Below are positions 18,658 through 27,293 of a stretch of 64,000 nt of DNA, piece after piece; position 1 is the first letter of the stretch; each line of letters starts with the position of its first letter. Source of the stretch: Nitratireductor arenosus (GTDB lineage: Bacteria > Pseudomonadota > Alphaproteobacteria > Rhizobiales > Rhizobiaceae); the NCBI RefSeq assembly GCF_009742725.1, contig NZ_WPHG01000008.1, forward strand, positions 62,001 through 126,000, given 5' to 3'. Position numbers and translations under genes: made by a program. The notes under the pieces are model-generated. The model saw only the letters and a program-made list of their open reading frames with translations. It did no database searches and was not told the DNA's origin.

Positions 18658-18861
18658 ATGACGAACATCATCCAGTTCCAAGCCTATGCCGCCATGCGCA
18701 AATCGGGCCGCCGCCGGCTGACCGGCACCGCCGCGATTGTCGTTTTTCCCGGTGTTCGCTATGAACGCCAGCGCGAAAGCGGTCGACAACCGGGACCGGG
18801 CGGCACAAAAAGTCATCGCGCCACGCACCCGTCAGCAGCCGTTCCTGACCGGCCGGGTTGA
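18658..18861 (+). CDS. small conserved hypothetical protein
   Basis: A 67-residue protein starting MTNIIQFQAYAAM and containing the central IVVFPGVRYERQ motif. This pattern recurs in short unnamed proteins of alphaproteobacteria. There is no signal peptide; the second half is low-complexity and basic. The ATG at 18658 follows GGAACG. Function unknown, and I accept it mainly on the motif. Confidence 0.5.
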   Translation: MTNIIQFQAYAAMRKSGRRRLTGTAAIVVFPGVRYERQRESGRQPGPGGTKSHRATHPSAAVPDRPG

Positions 18862-18989
18862 GCCGGCCGAAAGGCGGGCGCGGTCGGCTCCGGCCCACGA
18901 CTCTGCTTCGCTGGAGAACAATCGCGAGCCCGGCCTTTCACGGCGCGATATCCCGGTCCGAAGCCTGGCTCCGTTTCCGGGATCGGGTT

Positions 18990-19703
18990 CTACTGGTCCT
19001 TTTCTTCCGAATCCTCTTCCGGATCGGCGGATTTGAGCGACGACAGCTTGGCGAAGACGGCGTCGGCATCGAGTTCCTTCTCGCCCTCATCCTCAACAGG
19101 CGACGCACCGGCGCCAACGGGCAGGGTTTCGGTCGCCGATGCCGGCAAAAGCGTCTCGTCGGCGTTCTGCTGCTGCGGCGCGCCGCGCGAGGCGCGCTGA
19201 ACCTCCAGGTCGAGGTCGATTTGCGTACACAGGCCGAGCGTCACCGGGTCCATCGGCTGTAGATTGGCCGAATTCCAGTGCGTGCGGTTGCGGATCTGAT
19301 CAATGGTCGATTTGGTCGTGCCGACCAGCCGCGAGACTTGGGCGTCCTTCAATTCGGGATGATTGCGCACCAGCCACAAAATCGCGTTGGGGCGGTCCTG
19401 CCGCTTGGAGAGCGGCGTGTAGCGGGGCCCGCGCCGCTTCTTTTCGGGAATGCGGACCTTGGGCTCGGACAGTTTGGGCCGGTAGTTCTGATCGGTCTCC
19501 GCCTTGGCGATTTCGTCGCGTGTCAATTGCCCGGTGGTGATGGGGTCCATGCCCTTGATGCCCTGCGCGGCCTCGCCATCGGCGATCGCCTTCACCTCAA
19601 GCGGGTGCAGGTGACAAAAATAGGCGATCTGGTCGAATGACATCGCCGTGTTGTCCACCAGCCAGACCGCGGTCGCTTTGGGCATGAGAAGCTGATTGGC
19701 CAT
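18990..19703 (-). CDS. trcR: cell cycle transcriptional regulator TrcR (DUF1013)
   Basis: A 237-residue DUF1013 protein. TrcR is a conserved alphaproteobacterial regulator that associates with RNA polymerase and affects cell-cycle genes. Visible signatures are PKATAVWLVDNTAMSFDQIA near the N-terminus, the basic RIPEKKRRGPRYTPLSKRQD block, and a helix-turn-helix-like AILWLVRNHPELKDAQVSRL segment. The C-terminal 70 residues are acidic and disordered. The start at 19703 is preceded by AAAGGA; an open frame further upstream is not used. Confidence 0.9.
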   Translation of the reverse strand: MANQLLMPKATAVWLVDNTAMSFDQIAYFCHLHPLEVKAIADGEAAQGIKGMDPITTGQLTRDEIAKAETDQNYRPKLSEPKVRIPEKKRRGPRYTPLSKRQDRPNAILWLVRNHPELKDAQVSRLVGTTKSTIDQIRNRTHWNSANLQPMDPVTLGLCTQIDLDLEVQRASRGAPQQQNADETLLPASATETLPVGAGASPVEDEGEKELDADAVFAKLSSLKSADPEEDSEEKDQ

Positions 19704-19780
19704 GATACAATTGTCCTTTCTTCGCCCGCGTCCCTTGCGCGGGCGGTGGTTGAAGCCACCAGAATGGGAAATCGAGCAGG

Positions 19781-20335
19781 CTATATCGCGTCTTGCAACA
19801 GTTCGCAACGTGTCGACGCGAAGAACTCGTCGACCAGCGGGGCGAAGGTGGCGTCGGGGCGGAAAACACGCACGACGACGATGCCTATGTCCTCTTCCAC
19901 CTCGATGATGATCGATCCGGCGAGGGTTTCCGGCAGTTCCTTGCGCAGATCGATCATCTGGTCGGGCGAGACCACGACTAGGTCCAGCAGACCGTCGGAG
20001 GCGGTACGGTCGTTCAGGCTGTAGATGTTGTGTCCCCAGCGATTATAGACCGAGACCGACCAGAACAGCGGTTTTTGCGATGACTGGACGCGCACTCCGC
20101 TTGCGGAAACATCGAAACGGCAGGCGCCGGCCGCCATGAAGGGGTCCGGCGCCCGCGCGCCGCGCGTTGCCGAGGCCGCTTCCGGCAGCCTGACGAAACT
20201 GTTGGGCGCGCCGGCCTGTTCCAGCCGCGACCACGCATCACGTTCGGCATAGGCCGGCAAGAGAAGCAGGATCGCGATGTGCACGATCGCGGCGCCGACC
20301 AGGCCGGGCAGGATTGTATAGGCCAGCCTAAGCAT
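19781..20335 (-). CDS. DUF1254 domain protein
   Basis: A 184-residue protein with an N-terminal hydrophobic segment (residues about 5-25), likely an anchor or signal, and a single DUF1254-type beta-rich domain. The motif WSVSVYNRWGHNIYSLNDR is characteristic. Its start lies inside the end of the DUF1214 gene (8-base overlap), so the two are co-translated. In other organisms DUF1254 and DUF1214 are often fused in one periplasmic protein; here they are split and adjacent. Function unknown. Confidence 0.82.
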   Translation of the reverse strand: MLRLAYTILPGLVGAAIVHIAILLLLPAYAERDAWSRLEQAGAPNSFVRLPEAASATRGARAPDPFMAAGACRFDVSASGVRVQSSQKPLFWSVSVYNRWGHNIYSLNDRTASDGLLDLVVVSPDQMIDLRKELPETLAGSIIIEVEEDIGIVVVRVFRPDATFAPLVDEFFASTRCELLQDAI

Positions 20336-20909
20336 CGCAGCCGGTCCTGTAGATGGCGGGCATTTCGATGTCGCGGGCATCGGCGCCGTTGGCGACCGGC
20401 GTGTCGTAAAGCGTGAGCACCAGCACCATCTCGCCGGTTCCTTTCACGGCGAGCCAATTGCCGGGCGCGGGCGCGCGTCCGATCGCAATTTCGAAGGAAT
20501 TGTCGGTCCGGCGCAGGAGTTGGCGCGAGTGCAGCCCGTCCGCGGGCCCGGTGGGTCGTGGCGCGGCGCGTCCGGTCCTGTCGGCGGCATAAAGCGTCCA
20601 GAAGCGCGCGACCGGCACGCCGCCTTCGATCCGGTAGCGGCATCGCCGGCGCAGGCCCTGTCCGGACGAATCGCGGCTGGCGAGGAAATACAGCCCCTCC
20701 GCGCGCCCCAGTGGCAACTCGCCGTCGCGCGCGATACGGGCCCGGCCATAGGGATCGACCTGTGGCGTACCGGAATCGGGATAGGCGGTCCAGACGCCGA
20801 CCCTGAGCGTGTCGAGCCCGTCAATCGCGTTGAGGGCGAACCAGACCGAGGCGCCGCCGCCGCCGACGGCGATCGCGACCACCAGCGCGACATAGAGCGG
20901 AATGCGCAT
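20328..20909 (-). CDS. DUF1214 domain protein
   Basis: A 193-residue exported or membrane-anchored protein with a hydrophobic N-terminus (residues 4-23) and a DUF1214 domain: the FWTLYAAD stretch and the C-terminal EMVLVLTLYDTP motif. It lies 82 bases downstream of the penicillin-binding protein gene on the same strand, which suggests a periplasmic role linked to envelope growth. The start at 20909 gives a clean signal segment; the frame upstream to 21026 is unlikely to be used. Confidence 0.82.
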   Translation of the reverse strand: MRIPLYVALVVAIAVGGGGASVWFALNAIDGLDTLRVGVWTAYPDSGTPQVDPYGRARIARDGELPLGRAEGLYFLASRDSSGQGLRRRCRYRIEGGVPVARFWTLYAADRTGRAAPRPTGPADGLHSRQLLRRTDNSFEIAIGRAPAPGNWLAVKGTGEMVLVLTLYDTPVANGADARDIEMPAIYRTGCDA

Positions 20910-20991
20910 CAAACAGGCCTCGCAAGCGAGGCCCGATATCGGCGCGCGTGCGGGCAGGATGGAAAAGACGCGGGGCGCACGGCTCGGATAC

Positions 20992-23142
20992 TCAAAGCGA
21001 CGACAGGGTGTCGCGTTCGCTGGCAACCCGGATCGGGGCGGCTTCGCGGAAAAGCCGCGTCATCTCACGCAATAGCCGGGTGGTGGCGGCCGACATCACC
21101 GGCGGCCGGCTCGCGGCCTGACCGTCATTGTCGCCGTCGACACCGGCATCGGCGACCTTGGGCGCGTCCTTGCCCTCAAGGAACGGCTTGTCGATGCCGG
21201 GGATCGGCTTCAGCTCGATATTGTTGTGAGCGTAGGTCATCAACCGTTTCCAGGTCATCGCCGGCAGCGAGCCGCCCGTCATGTTGCGGGTCGGGGTCGA
21301 CTCGTCATTGCCGAACCAGACCGCGGCGGTGTAATTGCCGGTGAAACCGACGTACCAGGCGTCTTTGTAGGCCTGGGTGGTGCCGGTCTTGCCGGCGCTG
21401 CGGATGCCGTCGAGCGCGGAGCGCCGTGCCGTACCGATCTCCGGCACCTGAACCATGATCGAGTTCATGTAGCCGACCGACTGTTCGCTCAAAACCCGCT
21501 TCGGTTCCGGCGCGTCGCGGCGCCAGTCGTAAACGACGTCGCCGGAATGGGTCATAAGCTGGGTGATGCCGTGGCGCCGGCCGGCGAGGCCGCCATTGGC
21601 GAAGACGTGAAACCCGGTCGCCTGGTCGAGCACGGTCAGCCCCGAGGTGCCGAGCACCATGGTCTTGTCGGAAAACACCGGCGATTCGATGCCCATCGCC
21701 TCGGCCATCTCCTTGATCGGCTTGATGCCGAGATGCTCCTTGGCCAGACGCACCGGCACAGTGTTGATCGACTTGATCAGCGCGGTGGAGAGCGGGATGT
21801 TGCCGCGATAGCCGCGCGAGTAGTTTTTCGGCGACCAGCGTCCCCAGGTGATCGGCGCGTCGCGCACGATCGTGTCGGGCGTGAACCCGTGTTCCATCGC
21901 GGTCGCATAGACATAGGGCTTGAAGGAGGAGCCGACCTGGCGCAGCGCGCGGGTGGCGCGGTTGAACTGGCTGGTGCCGTAGTCGCGCCCGCCGACAATG
22001 GCGCGCACCGCGCCGCCGTCGTCGATGACGACGATCGCGCCCTGCTTGACGCCGTAATCCTTGCCGTATTGGCGCAGATGGTATTCCAGCGCCTCCTCGG
22101 CCGCCGACTGGATGTTCATGTCGAGCGTGGTGCGCGCGACCAGCGAATGGGTCGGCAGCCGCGCCGCCAATTCCTTGACCTCCTCGAACACCCAGTCGAG
22201 GAAATAGTCGGGATGCTGCTGGTTGTCGCGGTCGACGACATTGGCCGGCTCGCGCCGGGCCGCGATCACCTGGCCCTCGGTCATGAAGCCGGCCTGGACG
22301 ATATTGGTCAGCACCTCGTTGGCCCGCGCGCGCGCGGCCGGCAGGTTGATGTGCGGCGCGTAGCGCGCCGGCGCCTTGAACAGGCCGGCCAGCATCGCCG
22401 CCTCGGCGAGGTCGACGTCCTTGATGCCCTTGTCGAAATAGAAGTCGGCCGCCGCCGTGATGCCGAACGTGCCGCCGCCCATATAGGCGCGGTCGAGATA
22501 GAGCTGAAGAATCTCCTTCTTGGTCAGGTTCATCTCCAGCCACACCGACAGGAAGGCTTCCTTGACCTTGCGCTCGATGGTGCGCTCGCTCGACAGGAAA
22601 AGGTTCTTGGCCAATTGCTGGGAGATGGTGGAGCCGCCCTGGACGACGGAATTGGCGCGCATGTTTTCCGTCATCGCGCGGGCAAGGCCGAAGAAATCGA
22701 TGCCGTAATGGTCGAAGAAGCGCCGGTCCTCGGTCGCCAGCACCGCCTTGATGACGTGGTCGGGGATCTCGTCGACCGGCACGGAATCGCGCTGGATGAT
22801 GCCGCGCTGGCCGATCTCGTTGCCGTAGCGGTCGAGCACGGTGACGGCGTAGTCGGCCTGGGCGCGCCAGTTGCCGGCGGTCTCCTCGAAGGCGGGCATG
22901 GCCAGCGCCAGGAGCACGACCGAGCCGGCCGCGCCGAGCGTGACGCTCTCGCTCAGCGCCTCCACCACGCCGCGGCGCCAGCCATAGACGCGGAACCGGC
23001 GGAAGAAGATGGTGATCGTTTCCCATATCTCGCCGACCTTGAATCCGGCCTCATAGAGGCTGGAATCGATCCAGGCGTCGATCTCGAGCAGTTTCGAGGT
23101 TCGCGGGGCGCGCGTCTTTTTTTGTTCGAATGGGTTGTCCAT
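20992..23142 (-). CDS. class A penicillin-binding protein (PBP1-type)
   Basis: A 716-residue bifunctional enzyme that polymerises glycan strands and cross-links peptidoglycan. It has a cytoplasmic basic N-terminus, one membrane helix (about residues 70-90), a glycosyltransferase domain with the catalytic Glu in ATEDRRFFDHYG and the QGGSTISQQLAKN motif, and a transpeptidase domain with S405-x-x-K408, the SIN triad and the KTG box in SAGKTGTTQ. Length is typical. Several rhizobial class A PBPs exist, so I do not give a letter symbol. DUF1214 and DUF1254 genes follow on the same strand. Confidence 0.93.
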   Translation of the reverse strand: MDNPFEQKKTRAPRTSKLLEIDAWIDSSLYEAGFKVGEIWETITIFFRRFRVYGWRRGVVEALSESVTLGAAGSVVLLALAMPAFEETAGNWRAQADYAVTVLDRYGNEIGQRGIIQRDSVPVDEIPDHVIKAVLATEDRRFFDHYGIDFFGLARAMTENMRANSVVQGGSTISQQLAKNLFLSSERTIERKVKEAFLSVWLEMNLTKKEILQLYLDRAYMGGGTFGITAAADFYFDKGIKDVDLAEAAMLAGLFKAPARYAPHINLPAARARANEVLTNIVQAGFMTEGQVIAARREPANVVDRDNQQHPDYFLDWVFEEVKELAARLPTHSLVARTTLDMNIQSAAEEALEYHLRQYGKDYGVKQGAIVVIDDGGAVRAIVGGRDYGTSQFNRATRALRQVGSSFKPYVYATAMEHGFTPDTIVRDAPITWGRWSPKNYSRGYRGNIPLSTALIKSINTVPVRLAKEHLGIKPIKEMAEAMGIESPVFSDKTMVLGTSGLTVLDQATGFHVFANGGLAGRRHGITQLMTHSGDVVYDWRRDAPEPKRVLSEQSVGYMNSIMVQVPEIGTARRSALDGIRSAGKTGTTQAYKDAWYVGFTGNYTAAVWFGNDESTPTRNMTGGSLPAMTWKRLMTYAHNNIELKPIPGIDKPFLEGKDAPKVADAGVDGDNDGQAASRPPVMSAATTRLLREMTRLFREAAPIRVASERDTLSSL

Positions 23143-23509
23143 CAACCGCTTGTCCGTAAGCCATCGGGCAGGCAAGCTGCGTTCCCATACGGGCAATTTT
23201 CAGGCGGCCCACCACTTCCGCTGCGGCATCATTGCACCAAAGCGGCCGGCGCATACAAGGAAAAACCGGCCGCAGACCTTTGCAACTTCGCGTCATCGTA
23301 AAGAGGATGGGAAAATATTCCGGAGCGCCGGGCGATGATCCGGCGGGGAACGGACGTCCGTTTGCGAGGCGGGGCGGCGGGGGAGGGAGCGTCGGCGCGC
23401 GCGGTATGGCTCCGCGCCGACCGGCACGGCGGCGACGCGCATCTGCGGCGCTGGCTGGCGGAAGTGGACTGCCGGGAGAGCCGCCGCGCCGGTCGAGCCC
23501 GGCGGTTCG
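23143..23509. other. degenerate region upstream of the transposase remnant
   Basis: About 367 bases with no supported gene. The left part is the upstream region of the penicillin-binding protein gene. From about 23486 a frame continuous with the transposase remnant is recognisable (PVEPGGSVRTFHV), so some of this DNA is worn-down insertion-sequence material. Nothing else is visible. Confidence 0.45.
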
Positions 23510-23935
23510 GTGCGCACCTTCCACGTCAACAATGCCACCACGGCATCCGTTCGCGAAGCGCTGGTGCGCAACGTGTCTCGCGACACCACGTTCTATGCCG
23601 ACGAGTCCCGCCTCTACACCGATACCGGCAAGGAATATGCCGGTCACCGCACGGTGAAGCACACCGCGAAGAAATACGCCCGCCGCGAAGGCGATGTTGT
23701 GGTGCACACCAACACGATTGAAAACGTGTTCTCCATCTTCAAACGCGGCAGGGTCGGCGTCTATCAGCATTGCGGCGAGGCGCATCTGCATCGCTACCTT
23801 GCTGAATTTGACTTCCGCTATAACCGCCGCGCTGCGCTCAAGATTTCCGATGCAGAACGCGCCGAATACCTGTTGCGCGGCGCTCGCGGCAAGCGTTTTA
23901 CCTGTCGGCGGACTGACGAAGCCGCGCACGCTTAA
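23510..23935 (+). pseudogene. truncated IS1595-family (ISXO2-like) transposase
   Basis: The C-terminal half of a DDE transposase of the IS1595 family. It keeps the segment TNTIENVFSIFKRGRVGVYQ, which carries the Asn-Glu that marks the end of the catalytic core, and the following FDFRYNRR. The N-terminal zinc-binding region and the first catalytic Asp residues are absent, and no in-frame start with a ribosome-binding site exists. No clear terminal inverted repeats were found. It marks an old insertion in an accessory patch. Confidence 0.8.
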
Positions 23936-23978
23936 GCAAAAGGCACGAAGACTCCAAAGAATGCGCAAAAAGAAGTAA

Positions 23979-24001
23979 CCTCCCGTCTTTCAGGCGGGAG
24001 G
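23979..24001 (+). promoter_or_regulatory. hairpin occluding a ribosome-binding site
   Basis: CCTCCCG (23979-23985) pairs perfectly with CGGGAGG (23995-24001) around a nine-base loop. The right arm contains the GGGAGG that would be the Shine-Dalgarno of the GTG at 24010. In read-through transcripts the site would be sequestered. Alternatively it is a remnant of an IS end or a terminator; no T-run follows. Confidence 0.5.
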
Positions 24002-24009
24002 ATTGCCCT

Positions 24010-24321
24010 GTGCGTGAGTTAGCCAAAGCACTTTTTCAAAGCGCGATTGAGGTTGCTAACGGGTTCCGCCAGCGATGCCATGAATTGGAATCCGAGCTTC
24101 GTCAAGCGAAGACGAAAGTAGTCCAAATACAAGCGCAACTTGATGCGGCGAACTTCTCTATTAAGCGCCTTGATGGCTTTCAACCGGCGCTCGGAGGAAA
24201 GCTCCAATGCCCCCATTGCTGGATCGCTCGGGGCGCAAATGTCGCCATGGCTCCGCAGCCCAGCGGTACCGATATGGACATTTTCAGATGTCGCGAGTGT
24301 CATTTTGAGTTCGCATCCTGA
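24010..24321 (+). CDS. zinc-ribbon hypothetical protein
   Basis: A 103-residue protein. Residues 10-55 form a coiled coil (ALFQSAIEVANGFRQRCHEL onward), and the C-terminal part is a four-cysteine zinc ribbon: CPHC near residue 67 and CREC near residue 94, ending HFEF. Proteins of this shape occur in mobile and accessory DNA and may bind nucleic acid. The GTG start follows GGGAGG, which is part of a hairpin. Base composition is lower in GC than the flanking core genes. Function unknown. Confidence 0.6.
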   Translation: MRELAKALFQSAIEVANGFRQRCHELESELRQAKTKVVQIQAQLDAANFSIKRLDGFQPALGGKLQCPHCWIARGANVAMAPQPSGTDMDIFRCRECHFEFAS

Positions 24322-24452
24322 CGCTTCTTGGCGCCGCGCTTAGGTGGCTTCTTCTCTCCCTTTCCGGCTTTGGGATCGGGAGGGGTTTTCAACAGGCGGC
24401 GCAATATCTCGTCGCCCTTCTTTTCATCATCGTCTTTAGGAGCACCGACCAT
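24300..24452 (-). CDS. antisense micro-protein, Lys-rich
   Basis: A 50-codon frame between two + strand genes. It overlaps the zinc-ribbon gene by 22 bases and the next gene by 2 bases. The product has an acidic start, then the segment GDEILRRLLKTPPDPK and a strongly basic tail. Short unnamed proteins carrying an 'ILRRLLKTPP' type motif are familiar to me from rhizobial genomes, which is why I list it. No good ribosome-binding site is visible (AAAGG 12 bases upstream). Confidence 0.42.
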   Translation of the reverse strand: MVGAPKDDDEKKGDEILRRLLKTPPDPKAGKGEKKPPKRGAKKRQDANSK

Positions 24453-25188
24453 GACAAAGCCCGACCTTTCAGATGCGAGGGAGAAGCTAAACCGCGCATG
24501 CGATCACATTGCGAACGTAGAGGCTCAAATCAACGCCTTTTTGGCGACAGACTTCTACCGATTGAGATTTGAACCGGATCAGCGGGAAGGACGCATTGAA
24601 GTTATTTTTGATTCTCTCCATCAGCCCACCAAGCGCATCAACTCCTTGATAGGTGACGCCATTGGGAATTTGCGCAGTACCCTCGATTATCTCGTCGTAG
24701 CGCTTACCTACCCACATACCGGCAAGACCGATGGTACGGGGTTCCCATTTGCCGACGATGCAAATGGCTTCGCCGGTGAGGTGCGGTCCTCCAGGTGCCT
24801 CGGACCTTGCGACGTAGCCGTTCAAGACATCTTCATCAATGAAATTCAGGCTTACAAGGGTGGGCAAGGGCACACCTTCTGGGTCCTGAATAAGCTCCGC
24901 AACATCGACAAGCACAGGCTGCTTTTGAGTGCCGCGCAAATGGCTGGGGTCACCATGTCGTGGAAAGATAGAAATGGGAACGTCTTCACCAACTGCGGGA
25001 TGGGGGTAGAAGCAGGCCAAAGCGGCTGCTTTATCAGTGCCCCGCTCAACCACATCCAAATCACAGACAATCCACGCCCCACCTTTAACATAACGCTGGA
25101 AGAGCCTCCGACGATCAACGGTGCCCCTGTCGTTGAATTCCTTCAAATCGCGAGCCGCGCCACGGAAAGCCTCTTGAATCGTTTCTAA
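24451..25188 (+). CDS. HEPN-like hypothetical protein
   Basis: A 245-residue cytoplasmic protein. It contains the pattern GDAIGNLRSTLDYLVVAL (near residues 66-85), TGFPF, then LRNIDKHRLL, which is the order seen in a widespread family of unnamed, probably HEPN-like helical proteins often found in accessory DNA. The ATG at 24451 is preceded by TTTAGGAG at ideal spacing. GC content is lower than in the flanking core genes, consistent with acquisition. A 273-codon frame on the other strand (24487-25308) is less likely to be coding. Molecular function unknown. Confidence 0.68.
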   Translation: MTKPDLSDAREKLNRACDHIANVEAQINAFLATDFYRLRFEPDQREGRIEVIFDSLHQPTKRINSLIGDAIGNLRSTLDYLVVALTYPHTGKTDGTGFPFADDANGFAGEVRSSRCLGPCDVAVQDIFINEIQAYKGGQGHTFWVLNKLRNIDKHRLLLSAAQMAGVTMSWKDRNGNVFTNCGMGVEAGQSGCFISAPLNHIQITDNPRPTFNITLEEPPTINGAPVVEFLQIASRATESLLNRF

Positions 25189-25356
25189 GCTTGCCTTGAA
25201 TTCTGGCGTACAAGCCCTGAGCGCGGTAGCACCGAGAGCTGGGTCTGCGCGGAGCGCGTCCATCCAATTTTCTTCTAAATCTGCCGCCAGCCTGTCACCG
25301 CGAATCATAGGATTATCTTCCTTGGTACGTCAAGTGCATAATTAGGAAAAAAGTCC

Positions 25357-25385
25357 TTGACACCGTGACGGGGCTTTGGTAGGGT
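25357..25385 (+). promoter_or_regulatory. candidate promoter of the GTA cluster
   Basis: TTGACA at 25357-25362 and TAGGGT at 25380-25385 are separated by exactly 17 bases, a good housekeeping-sigma layout. It sits 56 bases before the first GTA gene, with no other promoter-like sequence between. It could drive the entire + strand GTA run to 41444. Confidence 0.55.
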
Positions 25386-25440
25386 TCGGCTATCGTCGGA
25401 CAGTTGCGCCAGGGCGGCCGGTCGGGTCGGAGGTGCGGGG

Positions 25441-26037
25441 GTGTTGCGAGACATCGCCAATGTCCGCGACAGGCGAAATCCTGGACGACGAAGTTCCAGA
25501 CGACGAAAAACCCAAACACAAGAAAACGAACGGGATCGGTTGATGGTGCTGGCTGCGGCGGCGCGCTGGGCGGCGGCGCGGCGCGTTTTCGAGGACGGTA
25601 AAGCGGGGTTTGCCACGATCGCGCAGCTGACGGGCTGCGGCGAGGCCAGCCTGGCCCGCCGCGTCCGGCGCGAGGGCTGGCGGGCGCCGCAGCAGACCGA
25701 GATCACGTCGGACCATCTGGCGCGGCTGCGGCGCGAGCTGGCGCGCTGGATCGGCCGTATCGAGACACTCGGCGCCGCGCTCGAGGCCGGGGAGGGCGGG
25801 GTCGACAAGGCCGATCTCGACGCCGCGCTGGCGGCGTTTCGCGCCCTGGAGAAGGCCGAGGACATGGCCCGCGCCCAGATGACGGAAGACACCATAGACA
25901 ATGACGCCGAAAAGGCCGCCGTCCTGGAGAAGATCAACCAGCGCATCGTCGCGCTCGCCCACGAATTCGCCGCCGAGATCGTCGACCGAGGCGGCGGCGG
26001 CGGCGCGAGCGGCGGGATGGACGCCGAGCCTGGATGA
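25441..26037 (+). CDS. GTA small terminase-like protein (g1)
   Basis: First gene of the gene transfer agent cluster. The 198-residue product has an N-terminal helix-turn-helix-like region (FATIAQLTGCGEASLARRVR) and a helical C-terminal half, as expected of a small terminase that recognises DNA for packaging with the large subunit. A GTG start at 25441 follows GGAGG; an internal ATG at 25543 is also possible. RcGTA gp1 is the equivalent position, and sequence in this family is poorly conserved. It overlaps the large terminase frame. Confidence 0.7.
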   Translation: MLRDIANVRDRRNPGRRSSRRRKTQTQENERDRLMVLAAAARWAAARRVFEDGKAGFATIAQLTGCGEASLARRVRREGWRAPQQTEITSDHLARLRRELARWIGRIETLGAALEAGEGGVDKADLDAALAAFRALEKAEDMARAQMTEDTIDNDAEKAAVLEKINQRIVALAHEFAAEIVDRGGGGGASGGMDAEPG

Positions 26038-27280
26038 GGCCTGGACGATCCGCCGCGAATGGGTGGTTTTTGCCCGCGCGCGGCAATATCCGCTGCTGTG
26101 GCCGCCCGGCCGCTCCTGGCTGGTGCTGGGCGGGCGCGGGGCGGGCAAGACGCGTCTGGGAGCGGAATGGGTCGACGCGCTGGTGCGCGGCCTGCCGCCC
26201 TTCGCCCACCGCAAATACGGCCGGCTGGCGCTGATCGGCGAGACGCTGGCCGACGTGCGCGAGGTGATGATCGACGGGCTGTCGGGGATCGCCGCCCGCG
26301 CCCGGCAGGCGCGGCCGCGCTACGAGCCCTCGCGGCGGCGGCTGGTGTGGCCGGGCGGGGCGACGGCGCAGATCTTTTCCTCGGAGGATCCCGAAAGCCT
26401 GCGCGGGCCGCAATTCGACGCCGCCTGGTGCGACGAGGCCGGCAAATGGCGCCATGCCGAGGCCTGTTTCGACATGCTGCAGTTCGGCCTGCGGGTCGGG
26501 CCGGCGCCGAAACAGCTGATCACCACCACGCCGCGGCCGATCCCGCTGCTGCGCCGGCTGCTGGCCGACCCGGCGGTGACGGTGACGCGCATGAAGACGG
26601 CCGACAACCAGGCCAATCTGGCGGCCGGCTTCGTCGACAGGCTGCGGACCCGCTACGGCGGCACGCGGCTCGGCCGCCAGGAACTCGACGGCGAGATGAT
26701 CGCCGACCGCGAGGACGCGTTGTGGTCGCGGCAGATGGTGGAGGCGGCGTTTCGCCCCGGCACGGCGGCCCTGGCGCGCATCGTGGTGGCGGTCGACCCG
26801 CCGGCGAGCGCGCGCCGCACCTCGGACGCCTGCGGCATCGTGGTGGCCGGTGCGACGGCCGACGGCGAGGCGGTGGTGATCGCGGATGCGACGCTGCGCC
26901 GGGCAAGGCCGCATGACTGGGCAAGCCGCGTGGCCGCGCTCTATCACCGCCACCGGGCCGACCGGGTGGTGGTCGAGGTCAACCAGGGCGGCGACATGGT
27001 CGAGGCGGTTATCCGCAATGTCGACGCCGCCGTGGCGGTCAAGCCGGTCAGGGCGAGCCGCGGCAAGTGGCTGCGCGCCGAGCCGGTGGCCGCGCTCTAC
27101 GAGCAGGGGCGGGTGCGCCACGCCGCGCGCTTTCCCGAGCTGGAGGACGAAATGTGCGATTTCGGCCCGGACGGGCTTGCCGGCGGCCGCTCGCCCGACC
27201 GGCTCGACGCGCTGGTGTGGGCGCTGAGCGAACTGCTGCTGGCCGCGCGCGGCAATCCGCGCATCCGCGACATCCGATAG
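25901..27280 (+). CDS. GTA large terminase (g2)
   Basis: The DNA-packaging motor of the gene transfer agent. Residues 77-84 form the Walker A motif GGRGAGKT, the Walker B/catalytic Glu is in AAWCDEAGKW, and the RNase H-like nuclease domain begins at VVAVDPPASARRTSDACG. A 459-residue product results from ATG 25901, which overlaps g1 by 137 bases; a GTG at 26063 would shorten it just ahead of the conserved core, so the start is uncertain. GTAs package random host DNA, headful-fashion, using this enzyme. Confidence 0.9.
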   Translation: MTPKRPPSWRRSTSASSRSPTNSPPRSSTEAAAAARAAGWTPSLDEAWTIRREWVVFARARQYPLLWPPGRSWLVLGGRGAGKTRLGAEWVDALVRGLPPFAHRKYGRLALIGETLADVREVMIDGLSGIAARARQARPRYEPSRRRLVWPGGATAQIFSSEDPESLRGPQFDAAWCDEAGKWRHAEACFDMLQFGLRVGPAPKQLITTTPRPIPLLRRLLADPAVTVTRMKTADNQANLAAGFVDRLRTRYGGTRLGRQELDGEMIADREDALWSRQMVEAAFRPGTAALARIVVAVDPPASARRTSDACGIVVAGATADGEAVVIADATLRRARPHDWASRVAALYHRHRADRVVVEVNQGGDMVEAVIRNVDAAVAVKPVRASRGKWLRAEPVAALYEQGRVRHAARFPELEDEMCDFGPDGLAGGRSPDRLDALVWALSELLLAARGNPRIRDIR

Positions 27281-27293
27281 ACGGGACAAGGCG

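Noticed and set aside
21226-23301. 691-codon plus-strand frame opposite the penicillin-binding protein
   Set aside because: Shadow frame; the minus strand holds the complete glycosyltransferase and transpeptidase motifs.
24487-25308. 273-codon minus-strand frame opposite the HEPN-like gene
   Set aside because: The + strand gene has a better ribosome-binding site and the recognisable GDAIGNLRSTLDYL ... DKHR pattern; the minus frame shows no known motif.
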